Part shown: one piece after another, positions 26,615 to 32,264 of the stretch
How the letters are laid out: each line of letters opens with the position of its first letter
Position numbering within the stretch: the first letter of the stretch is position 1
From: Methylophaga sp.
GTDB lineage: Bacteria > Pseudomonadota > Gammaproteobacteria > Nitrosococcales > Methylophagaceae
Direction: 5' to 3'
DNA length: 32,264 nt
Assembly (NCBI GenBank): GCA_011053005.1
Contig: DRHW01000030.1
Location: 1 to 32,264, forward strand
The notes under the pieces: model-generated
The model's database searches: none
What the model was told of the DNA's origin: nothing
The model's input: the letters and a program-made list of their open reading frames with translations, nothing else
Made by a program: the position numbers and the translations under genes

Positions 26615-27043
26615 TCAAGAGTGCCTATCTGAATGTAGGTTTTGCAAATGCTGAGTGACCGTTATTGCATCTTTTAGATTACGTTTTGCTTTTACAACGC
26701 GTTTGTCTTCAAGCATCGCTATCATCGCAATAATGCCTAATAAAGCAGCAATAGTTTCAACAATCAAACCACCAGATTTTAAAGCGATATATTCAGCAGA
26801 AGCGATAATCAAAAAGATTTGGATAATCATCCATTGTGATGCTAACTTTTCTTTATGACAGGTCTTTATCTTAAGCTGCCATAGCCTGACCAGTTCATTG
26901 AGTTCTGCATCGGTTAAGATGGCAAGGTTGGCATAATAATCAATACCAATAAGCTCATCATTATAGTTTCGCGACACTAAGTGAACATTTTCAGCCATGT
27001 CTTTTAAAGCAGAAAAAACATCCTCATCACGTTCTTTTATCAT
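26615..27043 (-). CDS. Unknown two-helix membrane protein
   Basis: A 142-aa protein starting MIKERDEDVFSALKD, with a soluble helical N-terminal ~80 residues, two adjacent membrane helices (WMIIQIFLIIASAEYIALK and IVETIAALLGIIAMIAML) and a short charged tail. I chose the start at 27043 because AAGGAG precedes it with ideal spacing; the longer in-frame start at 27205 has no such site and its added residues do not look like protein. I do not recognise the family. It is divergent from the porin, about 250 bp from the porin promoter. Confidence 0.7.
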   Translation of the reverse strand: MIKERDEDVFSALKDMAENVHLVSRNYNDELIGIDYYANLAILTDAELNELVRLWQLKIKTCHKEKLASQWMIIQIFLIIASAEYIALKSGGLIVETIAALLGIIAMIAMLEDKRVVKAKRNLKDAITVTQHLQNLHSDRHS

Positions 27044-27260
27044 TATGTTCTCCTTACAACACGGTTCTACTATCTGATATTTACAGTGATCATAATAGGG
27101 GAGTATCTCCCAAGCTAGCAAGGATAAAATTCCCTGAAAAACGCACCATTGTTTATTGGATTCAAATGACGGATAAAGACCGTTCCAAATCTGTGCAAAT
27201 AACAAATTTTAATGTTGCCGTTTGGTGCGATTTTCACATTTTTAGAAAAGGATGTTTTGT

Positions 27261-27270
27261 AAGTAACTGA
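27261..27270 (+). promoter_or_regulatory. AAGTAACTGA element upstream of sigma-54 promoter (copy 2)
   Basis: Identical in sequence and nearly in spacing (19 versus 20 bp to the -24 box) to the copy before the FNT gene at 17871-17880. Confidence 0.4.
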
Positions 27271-27289
27271 ATTTACTACGTTTAAAAGA

Positions 27290-27305
27290 TGGCACGCTCA
27301 TTGCT
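27290..27305 (+). promoter_or_regulatory. Sigma-54 promoter of the porin
   Basis: TGGCACGCTCATTGCT is a perfect match to the -24/-12 consensus. The -12 GC lies 16 bases before hairpin 1 of the leader, the same distance as in the FNT leader. Confidence 0.88.
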
Positions 27306-27319
27306 TTTCTATATTTAAA

Positions 27320-27397
27320 TTCTGCAATGGCGTGGAAACTAATTTAGTTTTTTAATGGTAACGAAGCCGTATCTATCTCGTATAGATATGGCTTTTT
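27320..27397 (+). promoter_or_regulatory. ANTAR-target antitermination leader of the porin
   Basis: Hairpin 1 is TTCTGC-AATGGC-GTGGAA (27320-27337), the same as the FNT leader except that one A-U pair becomes G-U, which keeps the stem. The second AATGGT hexaloop is at 27354-27359 on a weak T/A-rich stem whose 3' side overlaps the terminator. The terminator (arms 27365-27376 and 27382-27393) has 12 bp, one G-U pair and a T-run. The spurious open frame starting at 27355 lies in this RNA; the true porin start is 27439. Confidence 0.82.
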
Positions 27398-27438
27398 GTT
27401 TTTATAGCGTTTCGTTTTTATATTGTAAGGAAAAAATA

Positions 27439-28674
27439 ATGAATTTCACCAGAAAACCAATCGTATTGGCATTACTTGCTTCAGGAGTAAGCGCGATGGG
27501 CACGGCTAATGTTGCCTATGCTGAAGATGCTTTTTTCGATGCATTAACAGGCGGTAAAGTGAGTTTTACTGCTCGTGCTCGTTATGAAGCTGTGAAAGAA
27601 GATAATGCTAAGAAAGATGCTGATGCTTATACATTGCGTAGCACATTAGGTTATCAAACAGGGAGTTTTAAGGGCTTTGGTGCATTTGTTGAATTTGAAG
27701 ATGTGCGTGCCGTAGGCGATGAAGACTTCAATAATTTTGAAAATGGTCATACCAACTATTCAGTCGTTGCTGATCCGGTTGGTACAGAAGTCAACCAAGG
27801 TTATTTAAGTTATAACGGTTTTGATACTGAATTTAAATTAGGACGCCAAGAGATCACCTATCGTGATGCACCATTTCATCGTTTTATAGGTAACGTGTTA
27901 TGGCGTCAAAATCATCAATCATTCGATGGTTTTAGCTTGGTTAATAAATCATTTGATAACACTAAAATTGGTTATGCCCATATCGAAAACGTGAATACTA
28001 TTTTTGGTGAAGATAGCATAGGTAAAGCTCAAAATGTTGATATGAATAGTGATTTATTTAATATTCAATACAGTGGCTTACCAATTGGTAATTTAGAAGC
28101 TTATGCTTATTTACTTGATAATGAAGACGTTATTACGAGTTCAACGGAAACATTTGGTGCTCGTCTATCAGGTAGCCAAGCGATTAATGACGATTGGCAA
28201 GTGCTTTATAGTCTTGAATACGCGAATCAAGATGATTATAAAGATGGCCTGATGGATGACCAAAACTACTACCTGGCTGAGTTAGGTGGTAAATATAATG
28301 GTTGGACAGCGAAATTCTCATACGAAATGCAAGAGGGCGACGGCACTTATAGCTTCAATACGCCTTTAGGGACGAATCATGCATTCCAAGGTTGGGCTGA
28401 TATTTTCTTAGCAACGCCGAGCCGAGGTTTGGAAGATATGTATTTCACGGTGGTGGGTAATGTCTTAGGTGCAAAAGTGGTGGCGGTTTACCATGACTTT
28501 GAAACCGATGCTGATAGTCTTGATGCAGGTAATGAATTCGATATTTTAGCTGAAAAAACATTCAATACACATTACACCGTTGGTGTTCAATATGCCGATT
28601 ACAATGCGGGTGATGCATCATTAGGCTATGTTGATACTCAAAAATTCTGGGTTTACGGCCAACTTAAATTTTAA
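27439..28674 (+). CDS. Outer-membrane porin (alginate-export/OprD-like beta-barrel)
   Basis: A 411-aa protein. MNFTRKPIVLALLASGVSAM...AYA is a signal peptide, and the mature part is rich in alternating aromatic/polar beta-strands (VSFTARARYEAV, FVEFEDVRAV, FKLGRQEITYRDAPFHRFIG, TVGVQYADYNAG). It ends in LKF, with the terminal Phe required for barrel assembly. The RARYE and LGRQE segments resemble alginate-export-type/OprD-like 18-strand porins. AAGGA precedes the ATG. Its sigma-54 promoter and antitermination leader match those of the FNT transporter, so it is probably a nitrogen-compound porin, made when nitrogen is limiting and the inducing anion is present; the solute is inferred. Confidence 0.88.
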   Translation: MNFTRKPIVLALLASGVSAMGTANVAYAEDAFFDALTGGKVSFTARARYEAVKEDNAKKDADAYTLRSTLGYQTGSFKGFGAFVEFEDVRAVGDEDFNNFENGHTNYSVVADPVGTEVNQGYLSYNGFDTEFKLGRQEITYRDAPFHRFIGNVLWRQNHQSFDGFSLVNKSFDNTKIGYAHIENVNTIFGEDSIGKAQNVDMNSDLFNIQYSGLPIGNLEAYAYLLDNEDVITSSTETFGARLSGSQAINDDWQVLYSLEYANQDDYKDGLMDDQNYYLAELGGKYNGWTAKFSYEMQEGDGTYSFNTPLGTNHAFQGWADIFLATPSRGLEDMYFTVVGNVLGAKVVAVYHDFETDADSLDAGNEFDILAEKTFNTHYTVGVQYADYNAGDASLGYVDTQKFWVYGQLKF

Positions 28675-28701
28675 ATAAATAGTCTCTTCCTCGTGGCTAT
28701 T

Positions 28702-28735
28702 GCCGAGCAACATCCTTGTTGTTCGGCTTTTTTTT
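28702..28735 (+). terminator. Intrinsic terminator of the porin gene
   Basis: An 11-bp stem (28702-28712 with 28717-28727, one G-T pair), TCCT loop and eight T. It ends the porin transcript, so the sensor operon to the right needs its own promoter. Confidence 0.9.
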
Positions 28736-28917
28736 ATCCCTAATAAGTCCTTGCTTATTAAACGTCGATTTTTGAAATAAAAAGATAGTTTGAATGCTAA
28801 ATAAGCGACATTATCTGGTCGCAATTATTTGGTGCGAGCATTTTATATTGCACGATTCTTGTGCGCTAAGTTGGAATTAGGTCATCCTAATGTACTGATT
28901 TTTAAGTTATTTAATTT

Positions 28918-28933
28918 TGGCATCAATTGTGCT
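28918..28933 (+). promoter_or_regulatory. Sigma-54-like promoter of the sensor/antiterminator operon
   Basis: TGGCATCAATTGTGCT has GG and GC at the correct -24/-12 spacing; the -12 box is GTGC instead of TTGC. The predicted transcript starts near 28944, exactly where the first perfect hairpin begins. Confidence 0.6.
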
Positions 28934-28944
28934 TTATATATTAT

Positions 28945-29050
28945 GCCAAACAATTTTTTACTGTCATTTTAAATTGTTTGGCTTCTCTCTCTGCTCAATT
29001 TACGTTGCAGTTTGGGATAAGCCTTAGCAACAAAGGCTTATCCCATTTTT
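28945..29050 (+). promoter_or_regulatory. Two-hairpin leader with terminator before the sensor operon
   Basis: A perfect 12-bp hairpin (28945-28956 with 28971-28982, GCCAAACAATTT/AAATTGTTTGGC) is followed by a perfect 12-bp terminator stem (29014-29025 with 29033-29044, GGGATAAGCCTT/AAGGCTTATCCC) and ATTTTT. It precedes the 37-residue ORF, so transcription of the sensor operon must read through it. I found no A-x-x-G hexaloop here, so control may be by another mechanism. Confidence 0.6.
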
Positions 29051-29078
29051 AAATTAACTACTTCATAAGGAATATGTA

Positions 29079-29192
29079 ATGGGCTATTTAATTGATACGT
29101 TCTACTTAAGCCGTGAGTTACTCAAACTTTCTTTAATGGTGTTCGTTTCGCCATTAGGTTTGCTCGCCGTTTATCTATTTAGTTGGGAATGA
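29079..29192 (+). CDS. 37-residue single-helix membrane peptide
   Basis: A short ORF starting MGYLIDTFYLSRELLKLSLM with a good AAGG site 8 nt upstream. The C-terminal half (LSLMVFVSPLGLLAVYLFSW) is one membrane helix, and the N-terminal half is amphipathic. It is the first gene after the sigma-54-like promoter and terminator leader and ends 40 bp before the NIT sensor gene, so it belongs to that operon. I do not recognise it. It could modulate the membrane-bound sensor, or its translation could control the operon. Confidence 0.55.
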   Translation: MGYLIDTFYLSRELLKLSLMVFVSPLGLLAVYLFSWE

Positions 29193-29232
29193 GCTAATTT
29201 GAACGTAGTAGTTTAAGTTTAGAGAAATAAAT

Positions 29233-30090
29233 ATGGATTTAAAAATAGTTGCTACTGTTTCGGTCAGTTTATTGTTGCTTGTCATCATTAAATATTGGTT
29301 ATCGAATAACAAAAGACAGGCAGCTAAAATAAAGCTTGGATTTCGTCTAATCGAGCATATTCAGAAAGTCATCTCATGCTGCCAACAGCATAGAGGAATA
29401 AGTAATGCGATATTACAAGGTAATAAAAGCCTTAGGACTCAGCTTATTTCTACCCAATTACACTTAGATGAGCTCGTTGCTGAAGGCAATATTTTGGGTT
29501 TGAAAGCATTTCCGCAATGGGAATCGTTTATTGGTCATTGGCCTAAATTGAAAATGCATTCATTAGAGCGTGATTTAACGTCTCAAAACTTGCTTCGTCA
29601 GCATAATGTGATGGTTTATGGGCATTTGTCATTATTAGATGAATTAATGAGTGAGCATGATCTTACTTGGATTATGTTGGGTTCAAGTATTCATATGTCT
29701 CAACTGTGTATTGATACCTTAAAAGTAGCTGAAACGATTGGTCAATCAAGAGCCATTGGCTCGGGAGTTTGTTCGCGAGGCGAATGTCTTGGCATCGACA
29801 AAATATCATTAAGCTTTTTGCGTATTTCGATCATTTCACCTACCAATGAATTATTAACAGAGTTGAGCCAAGTCGAAGATCCTGTATTACTATCTCAGCT
29901 TACGGCTGCATCAAAACTCATCAAGGAGGCCGTTGATAAGTTGGTAGCAACGATTGAAGATAAAGTGCTAATTGATGGCAAAATAGAATTGGATGCAGCT
30001 GATTTTTTCAAACTGGCAACACAACCTATTGATGCTTTGAACGGCGTCTACAAAAGTCTTGTTGCTCATTCATCTCGCGCCACGAATTAA
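29233..30090 (+). CDS. Membrane-anchored NIT-domain (nitrate/nitrite-sensing) protein
   Basis: A 285-aa protein. One N-terminal helix (residues ~4-23) is followed by a helical domain of ~260 residues. QQHRGISNAILQGN (51-64) and ETIGQSRAIGSG (167-178) match the two conserved Arg-containing motifs of NIT domains (PF08376), which in NasR of Klebsiella line the nitrate/nitrite pocket; here they are R54 and R173. There is no kinase, receiver or ANTAR domain. Helix-then-domain order leaves it open whether the sensor faces cytoplasm or periplasm; residues after the helix are basic (NNKRQAAK), which favours the cytoplasm. The ANTAR gene follows after 11 bp. The NIT call rests on motifs, not on a search. 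Confidence 0.75.
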   Translation: MDLKIVATVSVSLLLLVIIKYWLSNNKRQAAKIKLGFRLIEHIQKVISCCQQHRGISNAILQGNKSLRTQLISTQLHLDELVAEGNILGLKAFPQWESFIGHWPKLKMHSLERDLTSQNLLRQHNVMVYGHLSLLDELMSEHDLTWIMLGSSIHMSQLCIDTLKVAETIGQSRAIGSGVCSRGECLGIDKISLSFLRISIISPTNELLTELSQVEDPVLLSQLTAASKLIKEAVDKLVATIEDKVLIDGKIELDAADFFKLATQPIDALNGVYKSLVAHSSRATN

Positions 30091-30101
30091 TATCGAGCCT
30101 A

Positions 30102-30686
30102 ATGTTTAAAGCAATTAATACCATCGTTATCAGCGATCAACCAGCATCAACACTGTTATTAAAAAAAGTGTTCGAATCGACAGAATATAAAATTATTTTT
30201 GAAAGCTCGATTTTAGATAAGCAGCTTTCTGGTTCATGGATGATCGAACCTGATCTATTGATTATCATCAATAGACAACTCGGGTCGGGAACATTAGAAC
30301 AATTAAAAACCATTATTACTCATTATCCATTGCCTATCGTTGTATTTAGCAATGTGGATACTAATGATGCTATTCATGAAGCTATTGAGACCGGTATTAG
30401 TAGCTATATTGTAAATGGCTTAGATGAAAAACGTATTATCAACATCTTAAAAACAGCATCTATAAGGTTTAACCATCAGCAGCAATTATTAAAACAGCTA
30501 GAAGATTTGAAAACGAGCTTAGCTGAGAGAAAAATTATTGATCGAGCTAAAGGCTTAGTGATGCAGCAAAGACAATGTTCAGAAGATGATGCTTATAAAT
30601 TATTACGAACATCAGCCATGAAGCAAAATTTAAAATTAGCGACCTTATCAAAAACGATAATAGAAGCCGCAGTTTTATTTAATTAA
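30102..30686 (+). CDS. nasT: NasT-like ANTAR-domain antiterminator with degenerate receiver
   Basis: A 194-aa protein. Residues 1-~120 resemble the NasT pseudo-receiver (ending PLPIVVFSNVDTNDAIHEAI and SSYIVNGLDEKRI). A coiled linker (~122-135) leads to the ANTAR RNA-binding domain (~135-194) with LAERKIIDRAKGLVMQQR, CSEDDAYKLLR and SAMKQN. The usual phosphoacceptor Asp after beta-3 is absent (IIIN at 54-57). ANTAR proteins bind paired A-x-x-G hexaloop hairpins to block terminators; the leaders at 17931, 27320 and 30885 are its likely targets. It is co-transcribed with the NIT protein, which replaces the NasS partner of classic NasS-NasT. Confidence 0.88.
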   Translation: MFKAINTIVISDQPASTLLLKKVFESTEYKIIFESSILDKQLSGSWMIEPDLLIIINRQLGSGTLEQLKTIITHYPLPIVVFSNVDTNDAIHEAIETGISSYIVNGLDEKRIINILKTASIRFNHQQQLLKQLEDLKTSLAERKIIDRAKGLVMQQRQCSEDDAYKLLRTSAMKQNLKLATLSKTIIEAAVLFN

Positions 30687-30849
30687 TGAATGAATGCACA
30701 TTAATGAATACTGAGTAGGTAAAGCACGCACTATTAGAGGGCGTTTTTCATACCAATAATGCTTGAAGATTCGCTGGAGTGTTATTGAAAGTTTAAAATA
30801 CTGTTTTTAAGTTATTGTATTAATTGGTTATTGCAATGTAAGTAATAGT

Positions 30850-30865
30850 TGGCATCGTAACTGCA
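30850..30865 (+). promoter_or_regulatory. Sigma-54 promoter of the IS-interrupted gene
   Basis: TGGCATCGTAACTGCA has GG and GC at -24/-12 spacing, with CTGC in place of TTGC. It lies just before the third ANTAR-type hairpin. Confidence 0.7.
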
Positions 30866-30884
30866 TACACTAAAGTCATGAATT

Positions 30885-30978
30885 AATAATCCAACGGTGG
30901 ATTGTTCTTACTATCCCGGTTGGGAAAATAGATAAAGGCGTCTCTCAAGATAATCATCTTGAAGAGCGCCTTTTTTTT
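30885..30978 (+). promoter_or_regulatory. Third ANTAR-target leader with terminator
   Basis: Hairpin 1 has an 8-bp stem AATAATCC/GGATTGTT closed by the hexaloop AACGGT (30893-30898), again with A1 and G4. A small CCC/GGG hairpin follows (30915-30924) without a canonical hexaloop. A long terminator (about 30934-30973, two single-base bulges) ends in eight T. The loop sequence differs from the other two leaders but keeps the A and G required for ANTAR binding. Confidence 0.75.
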
Positions 30979-31006
30979 GGAAAAAATTTATTATTGGAGT
31001 AGCTAC

Positions 31007-31022
31007 ATGGACACCATAAAAC
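31007..31022 (+). pseudogene. First five codons of a gene cut by the IS element
   Basis: After the third leader, TTGGAG and an ATG at 31007 begin MDTIK, then the IS end starts inside codon 6. The spacing and ribosome site match a real gene start. The rest of the gene is not in the window; it may lie beyond the IS. By analogy with nitrate-assimilation operons it could be a transporter or reductase gene, but five codons cannot show that. Confidence 0.6.
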
Positions 31023-31040
31023 TGGTAAGGCCTGAGTTTA

Positions 31041-31865
31041 CTAGACACTTTTCTGATTCTGAAAATACAGTCGTTCATACTCATTAGGTGATATTCGTCC
31101 ATTACTGGTATGACGACGTTTTGGATTGTAAAACATTTCGATGTAATGAAACATCGCTTGTTTAGCATGTTCTCTGGTTTTATATTTTATCCGCCTGATT
31201 TGTTCCTTCTTAAGATTACTGAAAAAGCTTTCTGCAACGGCATTATCCCAACAGTTACCACGGCGACTCATACTTCGTTCGATATTTAATTTACTCAATA
31301 ACTTTCTGAAGTTACGACTGGCGTATTGAGAGCCTTGATCAGAGTGAAACTTTACAGTTCCTGTCGGTTTGCGACGCCAATAAGCCATCGTCAGTGCATC
31401 GAGTACCACGTCATCAGTCATTCTCTCGCTCATCGACCAACCCACAATATTACGAGCATATAAATCCATGACCACGGCCAAAAACAAAAAGCCCTCATGA
31501 GTGTGGATATAGGTAATATCACTGACCCACCATTGGTTCGGTGAGCTGACGACAAATTCACGCTTTAAAACATTGGGAGCTGTATTGTCTGGCTTGCCTG
31601 AGTAATACCCCTTTGGTGTTTTATAACCACGTTCGGCTTTGATGTTTGTTTGTTGCATTAGTCGTAACACACGGTCTCGGCCACATTGAATCTTCGCTTC
31701 TTTTAGATCCAAGTAAATATTACGGTAACCGTAATGACCACCACTTTCCAGCCAATACTGTTTGATATAGGCAAGTAGGCGTTTATCCTCTCGTTCACGC
31801 TGACTAACGGGATGTTTCAACCAGGTATAGTAGCCACTAGGATGAAGATCAACGGCTGCACACAA
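31041..31865 (-). CDS. IS3-family transposase OrfB (DDE integrase domain)
   Basis: The 274-aa frame has the HTH_21 region (DLHPSGYYTWLKHP, YGYRNIYLDL) and a DDE core: SDITYI, HSDQGSQY and AVAESFFSNLKKE. The frame is open further upstream to 31958 in the -1 frame relative to OrfA, with RYAFIKARSQYYPV matching the usual fused region, so the functional product is the OrfAB frameshift fusion. The codon at 31865 is TTG and is probably not a real start. Candidate A_AAG slip sites lie in the overlap (near 31912 and 31950). No disabling mutation is seen. Confidence 0.92.
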   Translation of the reverse strand: MCAAVDLHPSGYYTWLKHPVSQREREDKRLLAYIKQYWLESGGHYGYRNIYLDLKEAKIQCGRDRVLRLMQQTNIKAERGYKTPKGYYSGKPDNTAPNVLKREFVVSSPNQWWVSDITYIHTHEGFLFLAVVMDLYARNIVGWSMSERMTDDVVLDALTMAYWRRKPTGTVKFHSDQGSQYASRNFRKLLSKLNIERSMSRRGNCWDNAVAESFFSNLKKEQIRRIKYKTREHAKQAMFHYIEMFYNPKRRHTSNGRISPNEYERLYFQNQKSV

Positions 31866-31897
31866 TAAGCGAACGGGATAATATTGACTGCGAGCTT

Positions 31898-32194
31898 TTA
31901 TGAAGGCATAGCGTTCTTTGACTCGCAGGCAAAGAACACGGCGGCTTCCTTTAGGATGTCACGCTCTTTTTGTGTCCGTTTTAGTTCACGTTTGAGACGG
32001 GCAACTTCAGCCTGAAGATCGTGTTGTTCCTCACGCTTTTTGGCAGGTTTTGATAATTCTTTTTGCCATTTGTACAAGCTTTTGGTGCTCACACCCAATC
32101 GCTTGGCAACTTCAGAAACATTATAGCCATGAACAATAACTTGATTCACCGCTTCTTGTTTAAATTCGTTCGTATATCGGATCCCTGTTCCCAT
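31898..32194 (-). CDS. IS3-family transposase OrfA (helix-turn-helix)
   Basis: A 98-aa protein with the DNA-binding HTH motif VIVHGYNVSEVAKRLGVSTK (residues ~19-38) and a C-terminal leucine-zipper-like coiled coil (LQAEVARLKRELKRTQKERD), both typical of IS3 OrfA. It binds the IS ends and is fused to OrfB by -1 frameshifting. Confidence 0.93.
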   Translation of the reverse strand: MGTGIRYTNEFKQEAVNQVIVHGYNVSEVAKRLGVSTKSLYKWQKELSKPAKKREEQHDLQAEVARLKRELKRTQKERDILKEAAVFFACESKNAMPS

Positions 32195-32264
32195 TTTTTT
32201 GACCCCTTATGGTTTAAGTTACATTTTTACCATAAAAAGTGTCTACAGTTTTCAGGCCTTACCA

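Larger units (their letters stand above)
31023..32264 (-). mobile_element. IS3-family insertion sequence, complete, 1242 bp
   Basis: Imperfect terminal inverted repeats begin TGGTAAGGCCTGA at both ends and share TAGACACTTTT further in (24 of the first 30 positions match). The right end is the last base of the window. It carries the overlapping orfA and orfB of IS3-family elements, reading leftward. The target duplication cannot be checked because the right flank is missing. Confidence 0.93.

Noticed and set aside
27355-27438. In-frame extension of the porin upstream of 27439
   Set aside because: It runs through the terminator hairpin and lacks a ribosome site, while the ATG at 27439 has AAGGA and starts a proper signal peptide.
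30915-30924. CCC/GGG hairpin as the canonical second ANTAR hairpin of the third leader
   Set aside because: Its loop has four bases (GGTT) and not the A-x-x-G-x-x hexaloop, so I list it only as a hairpin.
30911-31168. 85-codon leftward ORF across the third leader and IS end
   Set aside because: It overlaps the leader terminator and the IS terminus in the wrong frame to OrfB and has no recognisable protein features.
31023-32264. CRISPR array or phage region near the right end
   Set aside because: No regularly spaced direct repeats and no phage genes; the block is fully explained by one IS3-family element.

Overview
The window looks like part of a gammaproteobacterial chromosome, AT-rich and probably from an aquatic or marine lineage. 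This rests on gene content (YbdG/MscM-type channel, YbaL-type antiporter, MYG1, DUF2986, DUF3297, TonB receptor plus PepSY protein, a NasT-type ANTAR regulator) and on strong AAGGA ribosome sites; I cannot name the genus. The right edge coincides exactly with the end of an IS3-family insertion sequence, so it is probably a contig end. The left edge cuts a DHA2-type MFS efflux gene that is visibly richer in G+C than the rest and may be foreign.

Layout. 1-4.8 kb: MFS fragment, aldehyde dehydrogenase, NAD(P)-binding protein, MAPEG protein (last three leftward), a 629-bp gap and an unrecognised lipoprotein. 5-11.3 kb: housekeeping and stress genes, all rightward (DUF3297, MscS-type channel, CPA2 antiporter with TrkA-N, MYG1, DUF2986, thioredoxin-like, unknown membrane protein). 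11.3-14.6 kb: TonB-dependent receptor translationally coupled to a PepSY protein. 14.6-16.1 kb: leftward pair, a VWA/MIDAS membrane protein and a four-helix membrane protein, divergent from an AraC regulator and a GNAT. 17.7-21.2 kb: formate/nitrite-family transporter, cyanase (cynS) and a PP2C phosphatase-Ser/Thr kinase fusion. 21.3-25.4 kb: leftward old-yellow-enzyme/SDR/DUF2798/SDR cluster with a divergent LysR gene, then a diguanylate cyclase and a small membrane protein. 27.2-31 kb: porin, a 37-residue membrane peptide, a membrane-anchored NIT-domain protein and a NasT-like ANTAR protein. 31.0-32.3 kb: the IS3 element.

The main point of interest is a nitrogen-responsive transcription-antitermination circuit that can be read directly from the DNA. 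The FNT transporter, the porin and a gene interrupted by the IS are each preceded by a sigma-54 (-24/-12) promoter, then a short hairpin with a six-base loop of the form A-x-x-G-x-x, then an intrinsic terminator before the start codon. This is the RNA architecture recognised by ANTAR antiterminators. The likely trans-acting protein is encoded beside the porin (30102-30686). It is paired not with the usual NasS nitrate-binding protein but with a membrane-anchored protein carrying NIT-domain-like motifs. NIT and ANTAR are fused in Klebsiella NasR; here they appear split over two adjacent genes. The sensor operon has its own sigma-54-like promoter and a leader ending in a terminator. The inferred output is uptake and use of nitrate/nitrite/cyanate through the porin, FNT channel and cyanase, plus at least one target lost to the IS.
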